Shown here: piece by piece, positions 44,064 to 51,823 of the stretch | How the letters are laid out: every line of letters begins with the position of its first letter | Position numbering within the stretch: position 1 is the first letter of the stretch | From: Mucilaginibacter ginsenosidivorax | GTDB lineage: Bacteria > Bacteroidota > Bacteroidia > Sphingobacteriales > Sphingobacteriaceae | Length of the DNA: 64,000 nucleotides | Direction of reading: 5' to 3' | Assembly: GCF_007971525.1 (NCBI RefSeq) | Contig: NZ_CP042437.1 | Location: 3,782,001 to 3,846,000 of the forward strand | The notes under the pieces: generated by a model | What the model was told of the DNA's origin: nothing | Databases searched by the model: none | Seen by the model: only the letters and a program-made list of their open reading frames with translations | Position numbers and translations under genes: made by a program

Positions 44064-44155
44064 TATCTTTGACATTCAAGCAGGCACCTCGCCTGCATTG
44101 TGATAAGGTTTAGGTTTACAAGGGCCGGGTGCGAGACTTCGGCCCTTGTTATTTA
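44064..44155 (+). ncRNA. Candidate small RNA with promoter and terminator
   Basis: A TATCTTTG box at 44064-44071 (TAnnTTTG type), with TTG at 44038-44040 upstream, is followed after a few bases by a perfect hairpin GCAGGC-ACCTC-GCCTGC at 44080-44096. A terminator-like hairpin CAAGGGCCG / CGGCCCTTG follows at 44119-44148, trailed by TTATTTAA. The predicted transcript is about 75-80 nt with no coding frame. It could be a regulatory RNA of the element, or merely a promoter and terminator of unrelated units. Confidence 0.45.
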
Positions 44156-44186
44156 ATAGTAGCTTTTGCAGAAAGCACTTTATGGT

Positions 44187-44216
44187 AAAGCCCTCGATAA
44201 CAATATCAAGGGCTTT
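44187..44216. terminator. Hairpin after the AAA ATPase gene
   Basis: AAAGCCCTCGATA pairs with TATCAAGGGCTTT (one wobble) around ACAA. It lies 30 bp beyond the stop of the leftward AAA ATPase gene and can serve either strand. Confidence 0.6.
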
Positions 44217-44246
44217 AGACTTTATTTAAAGCATAAATTGCCAAAA

Positions 44247-46790
44247 CTAACTAAAAATCGTTCTTAGTTTTTTAAATGTCTCAAAATCCGTCTTAAGTTC
44301 CTGTAATGTAGGCTCGTTGTGTATTTCCATCGGATTGCTATGGCCTTTTATATATCCGCAGCAACGTTCAAATAGCTCGTTTAATTGCTCTTTATTGCTA
44401 TCGAGGAGTTGACCGTTAATCTTAATAAATTGCGTTAACGCTACATTTTTTTGATAACGCCTAACAGTGTTGTTCAATATTTCATTTTCGACGCAAAGTT
44501 CAATAGCTGATCGTAAGTAGCCATATCCATCTTCCGCCATTTCGGCTTCAGGACGACTTTTTGCGCTACTCAACAAGATATTTATTTTTCCGATATATGA
44601 TTTGACTGAATTTACCTCTTCAGCATTGGATATAATTCCAGTCTCCTCATGTTCATTTCGTGAGTTGTAAAACGTTAAATCTATTCCTTTGTATTGTGGC
44701 TTATCACGGAAATAAAACAGGCTATTAAATAAGAGTATACTGTGGGTAAATATGATTACCTGACGATCTTTGGATAGCGCTATTGCCCGCCTTGAATAAT
44801 CATCAATCAAATGATGGTCGAGACTATTAACAGGATCATCAAAAATCACCGTGGATTTTGAGTTATCAAGCTGTAATTCAGTAAGAAATTCTGACAGGGC
44901 AATTGCTTTTTGTTCGCCTTCGCTTAAAATTTCAGTTAACAAATGAGACTTAACACGCTGTTGCACTTTAGAGTTGCCTCTATCTGTCGCAAAATTCAAA
45001 TCAATGTTAAGATGTGATTTTCTGAACGCCGCTAATTCAGTTTTGAAAATGGCATTAAAATTCTGCCTTACCAACTCTTCTCTTGCTTCTGTCGTTTTGA
45101 TGCTAATAGATCGCGTGTTGAAAGCATTTTGATTTTTGTTTAGGATGTCTATTTTTTTTAGATTTTCTATCGTAGTTGTAATATTAGTTAAATGATCAGT
45201 CAGGATCTTTCTATCTTTCAGTTCATTAATTTCTATAGTAATTTGGCGCTCTTTTGTTGCAATATTAGCTAAATCACTTTCTCTGCTGTTAAGTTCTTTA
45301 GCCAGAGCTTGCTTCTTTTCCTCGAATGCAGTTAGGAGAGTTGAATACTTAAGGGGTAAATCTCCATTTGGGATATTATCATCAGTAACAGCTTTTTTTA
45401 ATGAGGACAAGGTATTATTGTATTCTATTAGTTCTTGCGGTTGTTTGATAGTGCCTTCGTCATCATATCCCCAAGATGCCTGGGCTAATTTTATAGCTCC
45501 GTCAACATATGTCATTTGCGCTTTGAAATGATTTCTGCTCGCTGACAACTGATTTATTTGTTGCTGGGTCGTATCGTTGAGTAGGACACGATAATTTGCA
45601 AGTAATTCTTTCGCTGGTGTATCTAAATTTTGCTGACAGTAAATACAAACGTCGCTTTCTGCCGGATAATTACTTTTGGCTAATAGTTTCAAATAAGCAT
45701 CTGCGGCGGTAATAAAAGATAAAAATTGAGCACTTGAATATTGCTCTATTGAAAACGATGAGACGATTTCACTAAGTCCTCGCTGTGATTGTTTTTGCAA
45801 CACTGCAATATCTGTAATGGTCTTATGCTGTTCTTGCCAAGTCTTGTTATTAATAATGGATTCCGCTTTTCGTATCTTTGTTAGACTATTTTCAATATCT
45901 GAAATTTTTAATTTTAACTCTCTTATTGTGGCTTCTATTAAAGCCTTGTTCAAGCCTGTTAGTTCCTTAGTTTTTGCTATTAAACGTTGGTTATGTCCAT
46001 CATCAAAGCCCGCCAATATTGTTAGTTCACTTACTACTGTTTTTGATGAAAGTTTGCTGATAGCAGAGTGTTGTGGCGTTCCGGGCAGAAATAGTGCAAG
46101 CCAATCAGTGACTGGCAGTTTTTGCTTTTCGGTATTAATTAACTGGGCTAGCGCATTTAATTCATCTGTTACCAAACCAAACAACTCGAACCCTATTGGT
46201 GTAACGACGAGTTGGCGATCAGATAATGAAATTGCAACGCAATGATTATTGAAAACCGATATAGTATCGAGGTCATTGCAACGGTTGCTTCCAGTCCAAG
46301 TAAATGATTGGTGGGTTCCATTAGTTTCAAAATCTATCTTAGCTGATTTAGGTGGTTTTGTTGGGTTGTATATATTGGGATGAATAGTGCCGCTGGTTTC
46401 ATAGCTAAATCCCAATGCTTTTAAGATTCTGCTGTAACCTGTTTTTCCTGTGCCGTTTTCTCCGTAGATGACAGTTAAGTTTGGCGAAAAACCAATGGTT
46501 TGATCCTTTGCCAATCTGTTCACTCCGGTCACTTCTGATAATCGTGATATTTTTACCGACTTAGATGATATTGAATAAGGGGGCTTAGATATCGCAAGCG
46601 GTGGAAGACCCGAAAACAATTTTATAGATTGTAAAAAGTACTGAAAAATTGTAACTCTTTCTTGCTGAGAGAGGCATCCAGAAGAAGATAGGATATTTCT
46701 TAAAAGAAGCTTTGCCCATATTCCCTGGTTTTCTGCCCATTCCCAAAGGAAATCAATTACTTCTTTTTTCGAGTTTGTTGTTGATGTCAT
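44247..46790 (-). CDS. AAA_13-type ATPase, PrrC/RloC-like candidate
   Basis: An 847-aa SMC/ABC-like ATPase. It has Walker A GENGTGKT near residue 110, a long central coiled coil (about 270-590) interrupted by a zinc-hook-like CIYC near 381, the ABC signature LSEGEQKA near 620, and Walker B TVIFDDPVNSLD near 645. This is the AAA_13 layout shared with the anticodon nucleases PrrC and RloC. After the motor lies a C-terminal domain with YLRSAIE (Arg-x3-Glu near 758-762) and a later His in IKGHSN near 816. These are reminiscent of, but not proof of, the R-E-H nuclease triad. A defence or competition role is inferred. It lies at the right end of the element. Confidence 0.75.
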   Translation of the reverse strand: MTSTTNSKKEVIDFLWEWAENQGIWAKLLLRNILSSSGCLSQQERVTIFQYFLQSIKLFSGLPPLAISKPPYSISSKSVKISRLSEVTGVNRLAKDQTIGFSPNLTVIYGENGTGKTGYSRILKALGFSYETSGTIHPNIYNPTKPPKSAKIDFETNGTHQSFTWTGSNRCNDLDTISVFNNHCVAISLSDRQLVVTPIGFELFGLVTDELNALAQLINTEKQKLPVTDWLALFLPGTPQHSAISKLSSKTVVSELTILAGFDDGHNQRLIAKTKELTGLNKALIEATIRELKLKISDIENSLTKIRKAESIINNKTWQEQHKTITDIAVLQKQSQRGLSEIVSSFSIEQYSSAQFLSFITAADAYLKLLAKSNYPAESDVCIYCQQNLDTPAKELLANYRVLLNDTTQQQINQLSASRNHFKAQMTYVDGAIKLAQASWGYDDEGTIKQPQELIEYNNTLSSLKKAVTDDNIPNGDLPLKYSTLLTAFEEKKQALAKELNSRESDLANIATKERQITIEINELKDRKILTDHLTNITTTIENLKKIDILNKNQNAFNTRSISIKTTEAREELVRQNFNAIFKTELAAFRKSHLNIDLNFATDRGNSKVQQRVKSHLLTEILSEGEQKAIALSEFLTELQLDNSKSTVIFDDPVNSLDHHLIDDYSRRAIALSKDRQVIIFTHSILLFNSLFYFRDKPQYKGIDLTFYNSRNEHEETGIISNAEEVNSVKSYIGKINILLSSAKSRPEAEMAEDGYGYLRSAIELCVENEILNNTVRRYQKNVALTQFIKINGQLLDSNKEQLNELFERCCGYIKGHSNPMEIHNEPTLQELKTDFETFKKLRTIFS

Positions 46791-46849
46791 GGTTTAAGTT
46801 TATAAAAGGTTGAGTAAATGTAATAATATTATATTAATTGAAACATAAA

Positions 46850-46870
46850 AACACCCCTATAAGGGGTGTT
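46850..46870 (-). terminator. Terminator at the end of the HTH frame
   Basis: AACACCCCT and AGGGGTGTT form a 9-bp stem overlapping the stop codon at 46857-46859, followed on the minus strand by TTTATGTTT. In the circular form this would end the integrase-HTH transcript. Confidence 0.75.
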
Positions 46871-47321
46871 GAGGGAAGCGATTAGGTAGATTTTGCCAAA
46901 TCGTTTCAATAAGTTGTCTTGTGCTTAGGTACACCACTGGCTTCCCGTACTCCCATCGCTTCACCGCATCAACGGATACTGCTAAGCGGTTTGCGCACTG
47001 CTTGAAGTTAAGCCCATAGCAGTATCGTATCTGCTTCAATTTCCCGGCAAGACTTTCGGTTTCGTGGTCAAAGGGATAATAGCCGAGAAAGGAAATGATT
47101 GCCGGGTAATGGTGGATTTGCGGTAGGGTACGTTCATTTTCCCAATAGGTGAGTGTGTCTTCCGAGACACACAGTTGTTTCGCAATATCCTTTTGCAATA
47201 GCTTGCTTTCTATCCGTTTCTTTCTGATATGCTCGCCAATCGTTTGCGGATCGTCTTCATAGTGTTTCGTTCCACGATTTTTGAATACATTCGTGCATGG
47301 GAGAAACGTGTACGGATGAAT
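46857..47321 (-). CDS. Double-HTH 3' part of the integrase gene, stranded by integration
   Basis: The frame is open from the attR core to the stop at 46857 (154 codons) and contains no ATG or GTG; the first possible start is a TTG at 47198, which would cut into the domain. It encodes two tandem Cro/CI-like HTH units. The first is TIGEHIRKKRIESKLLQKDI with SEDTLTYWENERTLPQIHHY. The second is LAGKLKQIRYCYGLNFKQCA with SVDAVKRWEYGKPVVYLSTR. When the element ends are joined, this frame is in phase with the integrase (codons V-R-S-N-I-H-P), giving a 644-residue fusion. In the chromosome it is probably silent or read from a non-standard start. Confidence 0.8.
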   Translation of the reverse strand: MHPYTFLPCTNVFKNRGTKHYEDDPQTIGEHIRKKRIESKLLQKDIAKQLCVSEDTLTYWENERTLPQIHHYPAIISFLGYYPFDHETESLAGKLKQIRYCYGLNFKQCANRLAVSVDAVKRWEYGKPVVYLSTRQLIETIWQNLPNRFPQHPL

Positions 47322-47342
47322 GCCCTTGTGGCTACTATAACC
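47301..47342 (+). other. attR junction of the integrated element (core TG at 47321-47322)
   Basis: The left side is the element arm ending GTGTACGGATGAA, then TG, then comM sequence CCCTTGTGGC. The element arm is the imperfect inverse of the attL arm (16 of 20 positions). Confidence 0.85.
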
Positions 47343-47806
47343 ATCCCGAAAAAGAATGTATTTGCCCGCCGGGAATGGTGCAAAAATACTTAAGCAAGAT
47401 ATCGGGCCCGTTGCTGGACAGGATAGACTTGCACGTGGAAGTTACCCCGGTAAATTTCAACGAGCTATCGTCAGACAGGCTGGCCGAAAAAAGTGAAAAC
47501 ATCCGCGAACGCGTAATCAAAGCCCGCGAAATTCAGATTGAACGTTTTGGTAACCGCCCCGATTTACATGCCAACGCCCAAATGAGCCCCCAGATGGTGC
47601 GCGACCTGTGTAAAATAGATACCGCCGGCCAAACCCTGCTGAAAAAAGCCATGGAAAAACTTGGCCTGAGCGCCCGCGCCTATGACCGCATCCTGAAAGT
47701 AGCCCGCACCATTGCCGACCTTGCCACCAGTGAAGAAATTAAACTGGAACACCTGGCCGAAGCTATCCATTTCAGGAGTTTGGACAGAGAAGGATGGGCG
47801 GGGTAG
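47323..47806 (+). pseudogene. comM: comM/yifB-type gene, 3' part (interrupted)
   Basis: This is the continuation of the gene at 28674: the last base of codon 352, then PCGYYNHPEKECICPPGMVQ and the Mg-chelatase C-terminal domain (SGPLLDRIDLHVEVTPVNF, LGLSARAYDRILKVARTIAD). It is in frame with the 5' part once the element is removed. A local ATG at 47297 inside the element could start a short product, but a functional ComM is not expected while the element is in place. Confidence 0.95.
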
Positions 47807-47903
47807 CTATAGTTAAGACGAGACCTTAAAACATGGTAATCAGATTCAGAGACTTCAAACAGCATCATTTTATTTGACATTCTTAAATTTAATAAAAAAC
47901 AAT

Positions 47904-47934
47904 AAAGCCCCGCAATATTGCTATTGACGGGGCT
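47904..47934 (-). terminator. Rho-independent terminator of the 50465-47970 operon
   Basis: AAGCCCCG and CGGGGCTT form a stem around 15 bases, followed on the minus strand by TATTGTTTTTTATT. It lies 36 bp beyond the stop of the lipoprotein gene. Confidence 0.85.
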
Positions 47935-47969
47935 TCTCCCCTAATTATTAACCTAACGGCCAATTTCTT

Positions 47970-49757
47970 TTAATGACAGCGCACGCTAAATTTAGCGGTG
48001 ATGTTTAACGTATTGCTGCCTACATCATAAATAGCGGTGCCATTGATGCCGCTTGCTGATGGTAAAGTGAAGTTTCGGGGTGCCATGGTAAACACCGATG
48101 ATTGGTACCACAAGTAGCTGTTGTAGGCGTACATATAATATTGGTCGCCATTAAATAATTTGATGCTGTATTTGCCCCTGCTGCCGGTAATGCCGGTGCC
48201 AAAAGCATACTGGATAACGCCACGGCTTACGTAGGCGTAAGTCCATGCGTTTTGATTAAGCTGCGCCGCGCCAATATCGTAAAGGAAAAACCATCCCGAA
48301 GGCAGCAGGTTGATGTTTTTATTGCTGCAAAAGCCCTGCATATTAAGGGTAACATTGATGAGCGACGGCGTAGCCGGGCTGCCAAAATTTAAATCGACAG
48401 AACCCTGGCTGCATGGATTAAACAAGCCGGTTTCGGCAAGTATAGGTAGCCGCGGGTTAAGGTATAAGTTAAAACTGCTGATAACAACCTTACATTGCGC
48501 AATGCTGGGCACATACGGAAATACTACCACATCGCCATCGTGTACAAATTCGCCATGGGCGCCGGCCAGGTATTGGTTGTTTGGTGTAACTATGGTTACA
48601 TCATAAACACCGCTGTTGCCTGCGCCGCAATGAATGCGTACGGTAAGCGGTGTAAAACAAGTGCCGTATGGGTGCCCGGCTACCGCCCAACTCCAATCAA
48701 GGTTAAAGCAGCACAGATGCGATGTTTCAAAATTGGCTGTAAGGTTGCCGTTGCCATCATTGGCTATGGTAACATCGCCCTCGCTTTTCCATTGCCCGGT
48801 TTCTTCGGTAAGGCTCCATAGCGGCACGGTGTCTCCGGCTTTAATATTATTGCCGGTAATAAAGTTTGTGGTGTTAGGATTCAACTTCATGCTCACCTGT
48901 ATGGGCTGCGAAAAATGCCTTACCTGTGTACCTGCAGCCGACATTTTAATGGATAACAAACCGGCCGATACAAAGTTGATGGCATTACCACCATTAACCT
49001 GGTTGCCTGCCTTATCGATAACGTTGGTAGGGCTAAAGCCCCCGGGGAACGCTCCGTACGAAGTGGTAGAAACGGCGCTGAAATCAACAATATTTGATGT
49101 TAGCTGTGATGCGTTTATAGCCGAGCCATCTGCATCAAGCATTTGTGTGCCGGGTAATATTTTAACCTGCGCGGTTTCAACCATACCCGACCGTTGTGGC
49201 AGGTTAAGGGTTGCACCTGCCGATACACCGTTTGCTAAAGGTGTTGTGGATGCCAAAACAGATGTGCCCGCGGGAGGGTTGGCGTATTCAACCACGCCAA
49301 CATCAACAATTTTCGCGCTATCTGTGGTAATGGTAACGGTTTGGGTGATGGGCGCATAGCCCGGAATATCGGCAGATACATTGAATGTTACCGGCGACGA
49401 AGCCGAGGGTGCTGCATTGGCGGTAAGCGACAGGGGTAAAAAACCATGCGATGCCTTAAAATCGCTGGTCGAGCCTCCGTCCATTTGCACCAGCGCGGCA
49501 TCCTTGCCGGTTATTTTAACATCAAAATCGCCGGGCTGATTGCTTGAAGTTGCGTTGGCATTGGCAAAACGCAATAATACAGGCGCTTTGGTAAGCGTGG
49601 TTTCGTTAATGGTGAGCGCTATGCCCTCATTAGGTTTTCGGCAACTATTTAAGGTTAGTACCAATACCAGGCACGCTATCATTAAAAAAATATTAATAAA
49701 TGCGCCGCCCTGTTTTGCCGGGCCAATTTGTGAGTGTAGTTTAAAGGTGTTTTTCAT
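47970..49757 (-). CDS. Large lipoprotein of unknown function
   Basis: A 595-aa protein with a basic start, a hydrophobic segment (INIFLMIACLVLVLTLNSC) and a lipobox Cys. The mature protein is made of beta-sandwich-like modules. A PVTFNVSADIPGYAPITQTV module and a region around VPLWSLTEETGQWKSEGDVT recall the carboxypeptidase-regulatory/CILP-like architecture of Bacteroidota lipoproteins. Six or more cysteines in the C-terminal half could pair outside the cell. It follows the barrel-protein gene at 49767 by only 9 bp, so the two are an operon and may form a surface complex. Confidence 0.72.
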   Translation of the reverse strand: MKNTFKLHSQIGPAKQGGAFINIFLMIACLVLVLTLNSCRKPNEGIALTINETTLTKAPVLLRFANANATSSNQPGDFDVKITGKDAALVQMDGGSTSDFKASHGFLPLSLTANAAPSASSPVTFNVSADIPGYAPITQTVTITTDSAKIVDVGVVEYANPPAGTSVLASTTPLANGVSAGATLNLPQRSGMVETAQVKILPGTQMLDADGSAINASQLTSNIVDFSAVSTTSYGAFPGGFSPTNVIDKAGNQVNGGNAINFVSAGLLSIKMSAAGTQVRHFSQPIQVSMKLNPNTTNFITGNNIKAGDTVPLWSLTEETGQWKSEGDVTIANDGNGNLTANFETSHLCCFNLDWSWAVAGHPYGTCFTPLTVRIHCGAGNSGVYDVTIVTPNNQYLAGAHGEFVHDGDVVVFPYVPSIAQCKVVISSFNLYLNPRLPILAETGLFNPCSQGSVDLNFGSPATPSLINVTLNMQGFCSNKNINLLPSGWFFLYDIGAAQLNQNAWTYAYVSRGVIQYAFGTGITGSRGKYSIKLFNGDQYYMYAYNSYLWYQSSVFTMAPRNFTLPSASGINGTAIYDVGSNTLNITAKFSVRCH

Positions 49758-49766
49758 GGTGATATT

Positions 49767-50465
49767 TTATCTGATTCGTAAATTAAAATTGAGCTGAACA
49801 ACAGGCATCCATCGGTAGCCCTGCATGTTTTTATTGAACTGTATGTTATTAGCGTCGTTATCTGATAGCAGCTTTGTACCCGTAAATGACGTGCCGGGGC
49901 TGGATAAGTAATAGCTGCCAACATCAACGTTTACATTTAAAAGCTGCCCGGGGAATCCTTTAAAAAGGGCAATGCCAAGGTAAGGCGCCACGCCTTTCCA
50001 GGTTACATCGGCCTGCAGCACACCAATCTGGTCTTTGGTGAGCGATTGGCTCCCGATGTTATATCCGCCCATGGGCGAAATAAGAGCAGTTGCCTTGCCT
50101 TGTGTAATGTATGAGGCGCCGCCAACCAGGCGGATGCTGTTGGTATTAAAAGGTGAATAATCGGCCAGTAAATGAACATTGGAGAAACTGGTTGAAAACT
50201 GGCCCTGTACCGCGAAGCCAAAGAAATGGAAGTCTTTATTTTTGCTTACCGGGATGATGCCAAAACCAAGCCGACCCGATAGTCTGGGTAAAAACCCATA
50301 TTTTACGTCGGCGCCTATGCCCTGGCTGCCAACAAGTACCTGTACGGATATGGGCGAAACAAACTGTGCGGCATTGCCGGTTACCGGGCTTTCGGTATTG
50401 ATTTGCTGGGCATAGGCGGCAATGTAAAAAAGCATTGTTAAAAGTGTGGAGATAAAGTTTTTCAT
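49767..50465 (-). CDS. Outer-membrane-barrel-like protein, operon with the lipoprotein
   Basis: A 232-aa exported protein with a signal peptide (FISTLLTMLFYIAAYAQ). The mature part has regular beta strands with turn glycines (ADVKYGFLPRLSGRLGFGII, VQGQFSTSFSNVHLLADYSP) and ends WMPVVQLNFNLRIR, a typical last strand of a barrel. No family is recognised. Nine base pairs separate it from the lipoprotein gene downstream, and a 26-aa membrane peptide gene may lie just upstream. Co-expression suggests a shared envelope function. Confidence 0.72.
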   Translation of the reverse strand: MKNFISTLLTMLFYIAAYAQQINTESPVTGNAAQFVSPISVQVLVGSQGIGADVKYGFLPRLSGRLGFGIIPVSKNKDFHFFGFAVQGQFSTSFSNVHLLADYSPFNTNSIRLVGGASYITQGKATALISPMGGYNIGSQSLTKDQIGVLQADVTWKGVAPYLGIALFKGFPGQLLNVNVDVGSYYLSSPGTSFTGTKLLSDNDANNIQFNKNMQGYRWMPVVQLNFNLRIR

Positions 50466-50476
50466 AGGTATTGCGT

Positions 50477-50557
50477 TTAATAGGTGTTTTTATTTTGCCG
50501 TGTAAGCGCTGTGATGCATATGAGCATTATGGCTATTGTTACAAGGATATATTCCAT
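50477..50557 (-). CDS. Possible 26-aa membrane peptide
   Basis: The ATG at 50557 opens a frame of 26 codons: MEYILVTIAIMLICITALTR plus a polar tail. It is a single hydrophobic helix with a positively charged end. It lies 11 bp upstream of the barrel-protein start on the same strand, so it could be the first gene of that operon. Because it is very short, chance cannot be excluded. Confidence 0.4.
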   Translation of the reverse strand: MEYILVTIAIMLICITALTRQNKNTY

Positions 50558-50766
50558 GGTTATGGGGTTTAAAATGTGTTAGCTGTTTATGTATATTGTA
50601 CCGTTTAATACGGCCCTTTGCCGGTTTCTGCAGCGTTGCTTTTTGCGGCTTTTTTTGGTTGTTTTTAACGATACAATTTTATGGGACGGCTGCAAGGCAC
50701 ACAATACAAAGCTGTTGGTATTTTTTAAAGCCGTAATAAAACATAGGTTTACAAGTAATTAGTACG

Positions 50767-51408
50767 ATGGAAATGACAACTGAAAAACTATCAGTGATCA
50801 TAGCAGATGATCATACATTATTTATAAACGGGCTTAGCATGCTGTTGCAAAATGAGCCGGATATCGAGATTATGAATATAGCGGCCAACGGCAAAGAGGT
50901 GTTGGGGTTGTTACATACCCATACGCCCACACTTGTGCTGCTTGATATTAATATGCCGGGCATTAATGGCTTCGAAGTACTTAAACGGATAAAAGCTTAC
51001 TATCCAAAAATTAAGGTGGTGATGCTATCTACCTATAACGAAGAGCACCTGATTGAAAAGGCAAAGGCCACCGGCGCCGATGGTTACCTGTTTAAAAATA
51101 CCGAAAAAGATGAGCTGTTGCGGGTAATGCGCCTGGTAGCCCAGGGGCAGCAATGCTTTCCGTACAAGCCGCCGGTTGTTAACTCAACATTTGATGACAC
51201 CGATCCATTTTTAAAGCAATTCCAGCTTACAAAACGGGAAACCGAACTACTGCAGTTTATTAAGCAGGATTATACCAACCAGCAAATGGCCAACCACCTG
51301 CACCTGAGCATTTATACGGTTGAAACCCACCGAAAAAACATTATGCAAAAGCTAAACCTGAAAAATCCCGTGGAGCTTACCAAGTTTATATTGCAGTATA
51401 ATTTGTAA
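50767..51408 (+). CDS. NarL/FixJ-type response regulator
   Basis: A 213-aa two-component response regulator. The receiver domain spans residues 8-125, with the acidic pair in IIADDHTLF, phospho-acceptor Asp60 (LVLLDINMPG) and conserved Lys in GYLFKNTEK. The LuxR-type HTH is at the C-terminus (LTKRETELLQFIKQDYTNQQ, then MANHLHLSIYTVETHRKNIM). It should activate transcription after phosphorylation by a histidine kinase, but no kinase gene is adjacent. It is divergent from the envelope operon at 47970-50557, which is a plausible target. Confidence 0.93.
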   Translation: MEMTTEKLSVIIADDHTLFINGLSMLLQNEPDIEIMNIAANGKEVLGLLHTHTPTLVLLDINMPGINGFEVLKRIKAYYPKIKVVMLSTYNEEHLIEKAKATGADGYLFKNTEKDELLRVMRLVAQGQQCFPYKPPVVNSTFDDTDPFLKQFQLTKRETELLQFIKQDYTNQQMANHLHLSIYTVETHRKNIMQKLNLKNPVELTKFILQYNL

Positions 51409-51484
51409 TGTGGGGGCTGATAAAATTTTGAAAATTCTGAAGTAAGAAGAGGCCGTAAAAAAGGGAATTCTAACGCTATAACAT

Positions 51485-51823
51485 TTAGTATAGATATACT
51501 TCATAGATGCCCAAGTCATCGTTCGATAAAAATTGATTAATGTCTTGTTTTAGAAGAATTAATAATTCAGCGATCTTTTGAGTTCCAACGTTGCCGGTGC
51601 GCAACCAAATTACTTTAGGAGGATGGGAGTAAAGATTTTGTAATTCGCAAAAATCCTCGTCAAAAGTTAAAATTGTGTAGTTGTTTGTTTTAGCGAATTG
51701 CCAGATCATAAAATCGCTTAAACGGTGGTTTGCCCGGATTTCATTTGTAGGGAGAATCTCCCAATCTGATAAGAGTTTCTTTAAACGCCATGAAATATTT
51801 TCGTCAGCGATGAGCCGTATCAT
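51485..51823 (-). CDS. DUF5615 PIN-like toxin candidate
   Basis: A 112-aa protein with the DUF5615 pattern of PIN-like proteins. It opens IRLIADENISWRLKKLL (an acidic pair after the first strand), has LSDFMIWQFAKTNNYTILTF followed by DEDFCELQ, and VIWLRTGNVGTQKIAELL. The acidic residues Asp and Glu in the first strand and the Asp in TFDEDF match the metal site of PIN-type RNases. It overlaps the upstream DUF433 gene by 4 bp, the standard arrangement of this toxin-antitoxin-like module. Confidence 0.88.
   Translation of the reverse strand: MIRLIADENISWRLKKLLSDWEILPTNEIRANHRLSDFMIWQFAKTNNYTILTFDEDFCELQNLYSHPPKVIWLRTGNVGTQKIAELLILLKQDINQFLSNDDLGIYEVYLY

Larger units (their letters stand above)
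29729..47322. mobile_element. 17.6-kb serine-integrase element inserted in comM
   Basis: The element interrupts codon 352 of comM. Deleting 29729-47322 restores an uninterrupted reading MNPCPCGYYNH in a 512-aa ComM. Joining its ends gives an attP with imperfect 20-bp inverted arms (16 of 20 positions match) around TG. It encodes two large serine recombinases, two paralogous TraD/HerA-like ATPases, XRE regulators, membrane proteins and an AAA_13-type ATPase. I see no relaxase, no VirB-like channel genes, no phage structural genes and no resistance genes. It is best called an integrative element of unknown transfer mode; an integrative mobilisable element or a dsDNA-translocating element is possible. 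Confidence 0.9.

Noticed and set aside
29729-47322. Prophage or full conjugative element
   Set aside because: No capsid, terminase, tail, relaxase or VirB-like genes were recognised; only DNA-translocase ATPases are present.
48634-49359. A 241-codon + strand frame inside the large lipoprotein gene
   Set aside because: It is antisense to a gene with a clear lipobox, an operon partner and a terminator.
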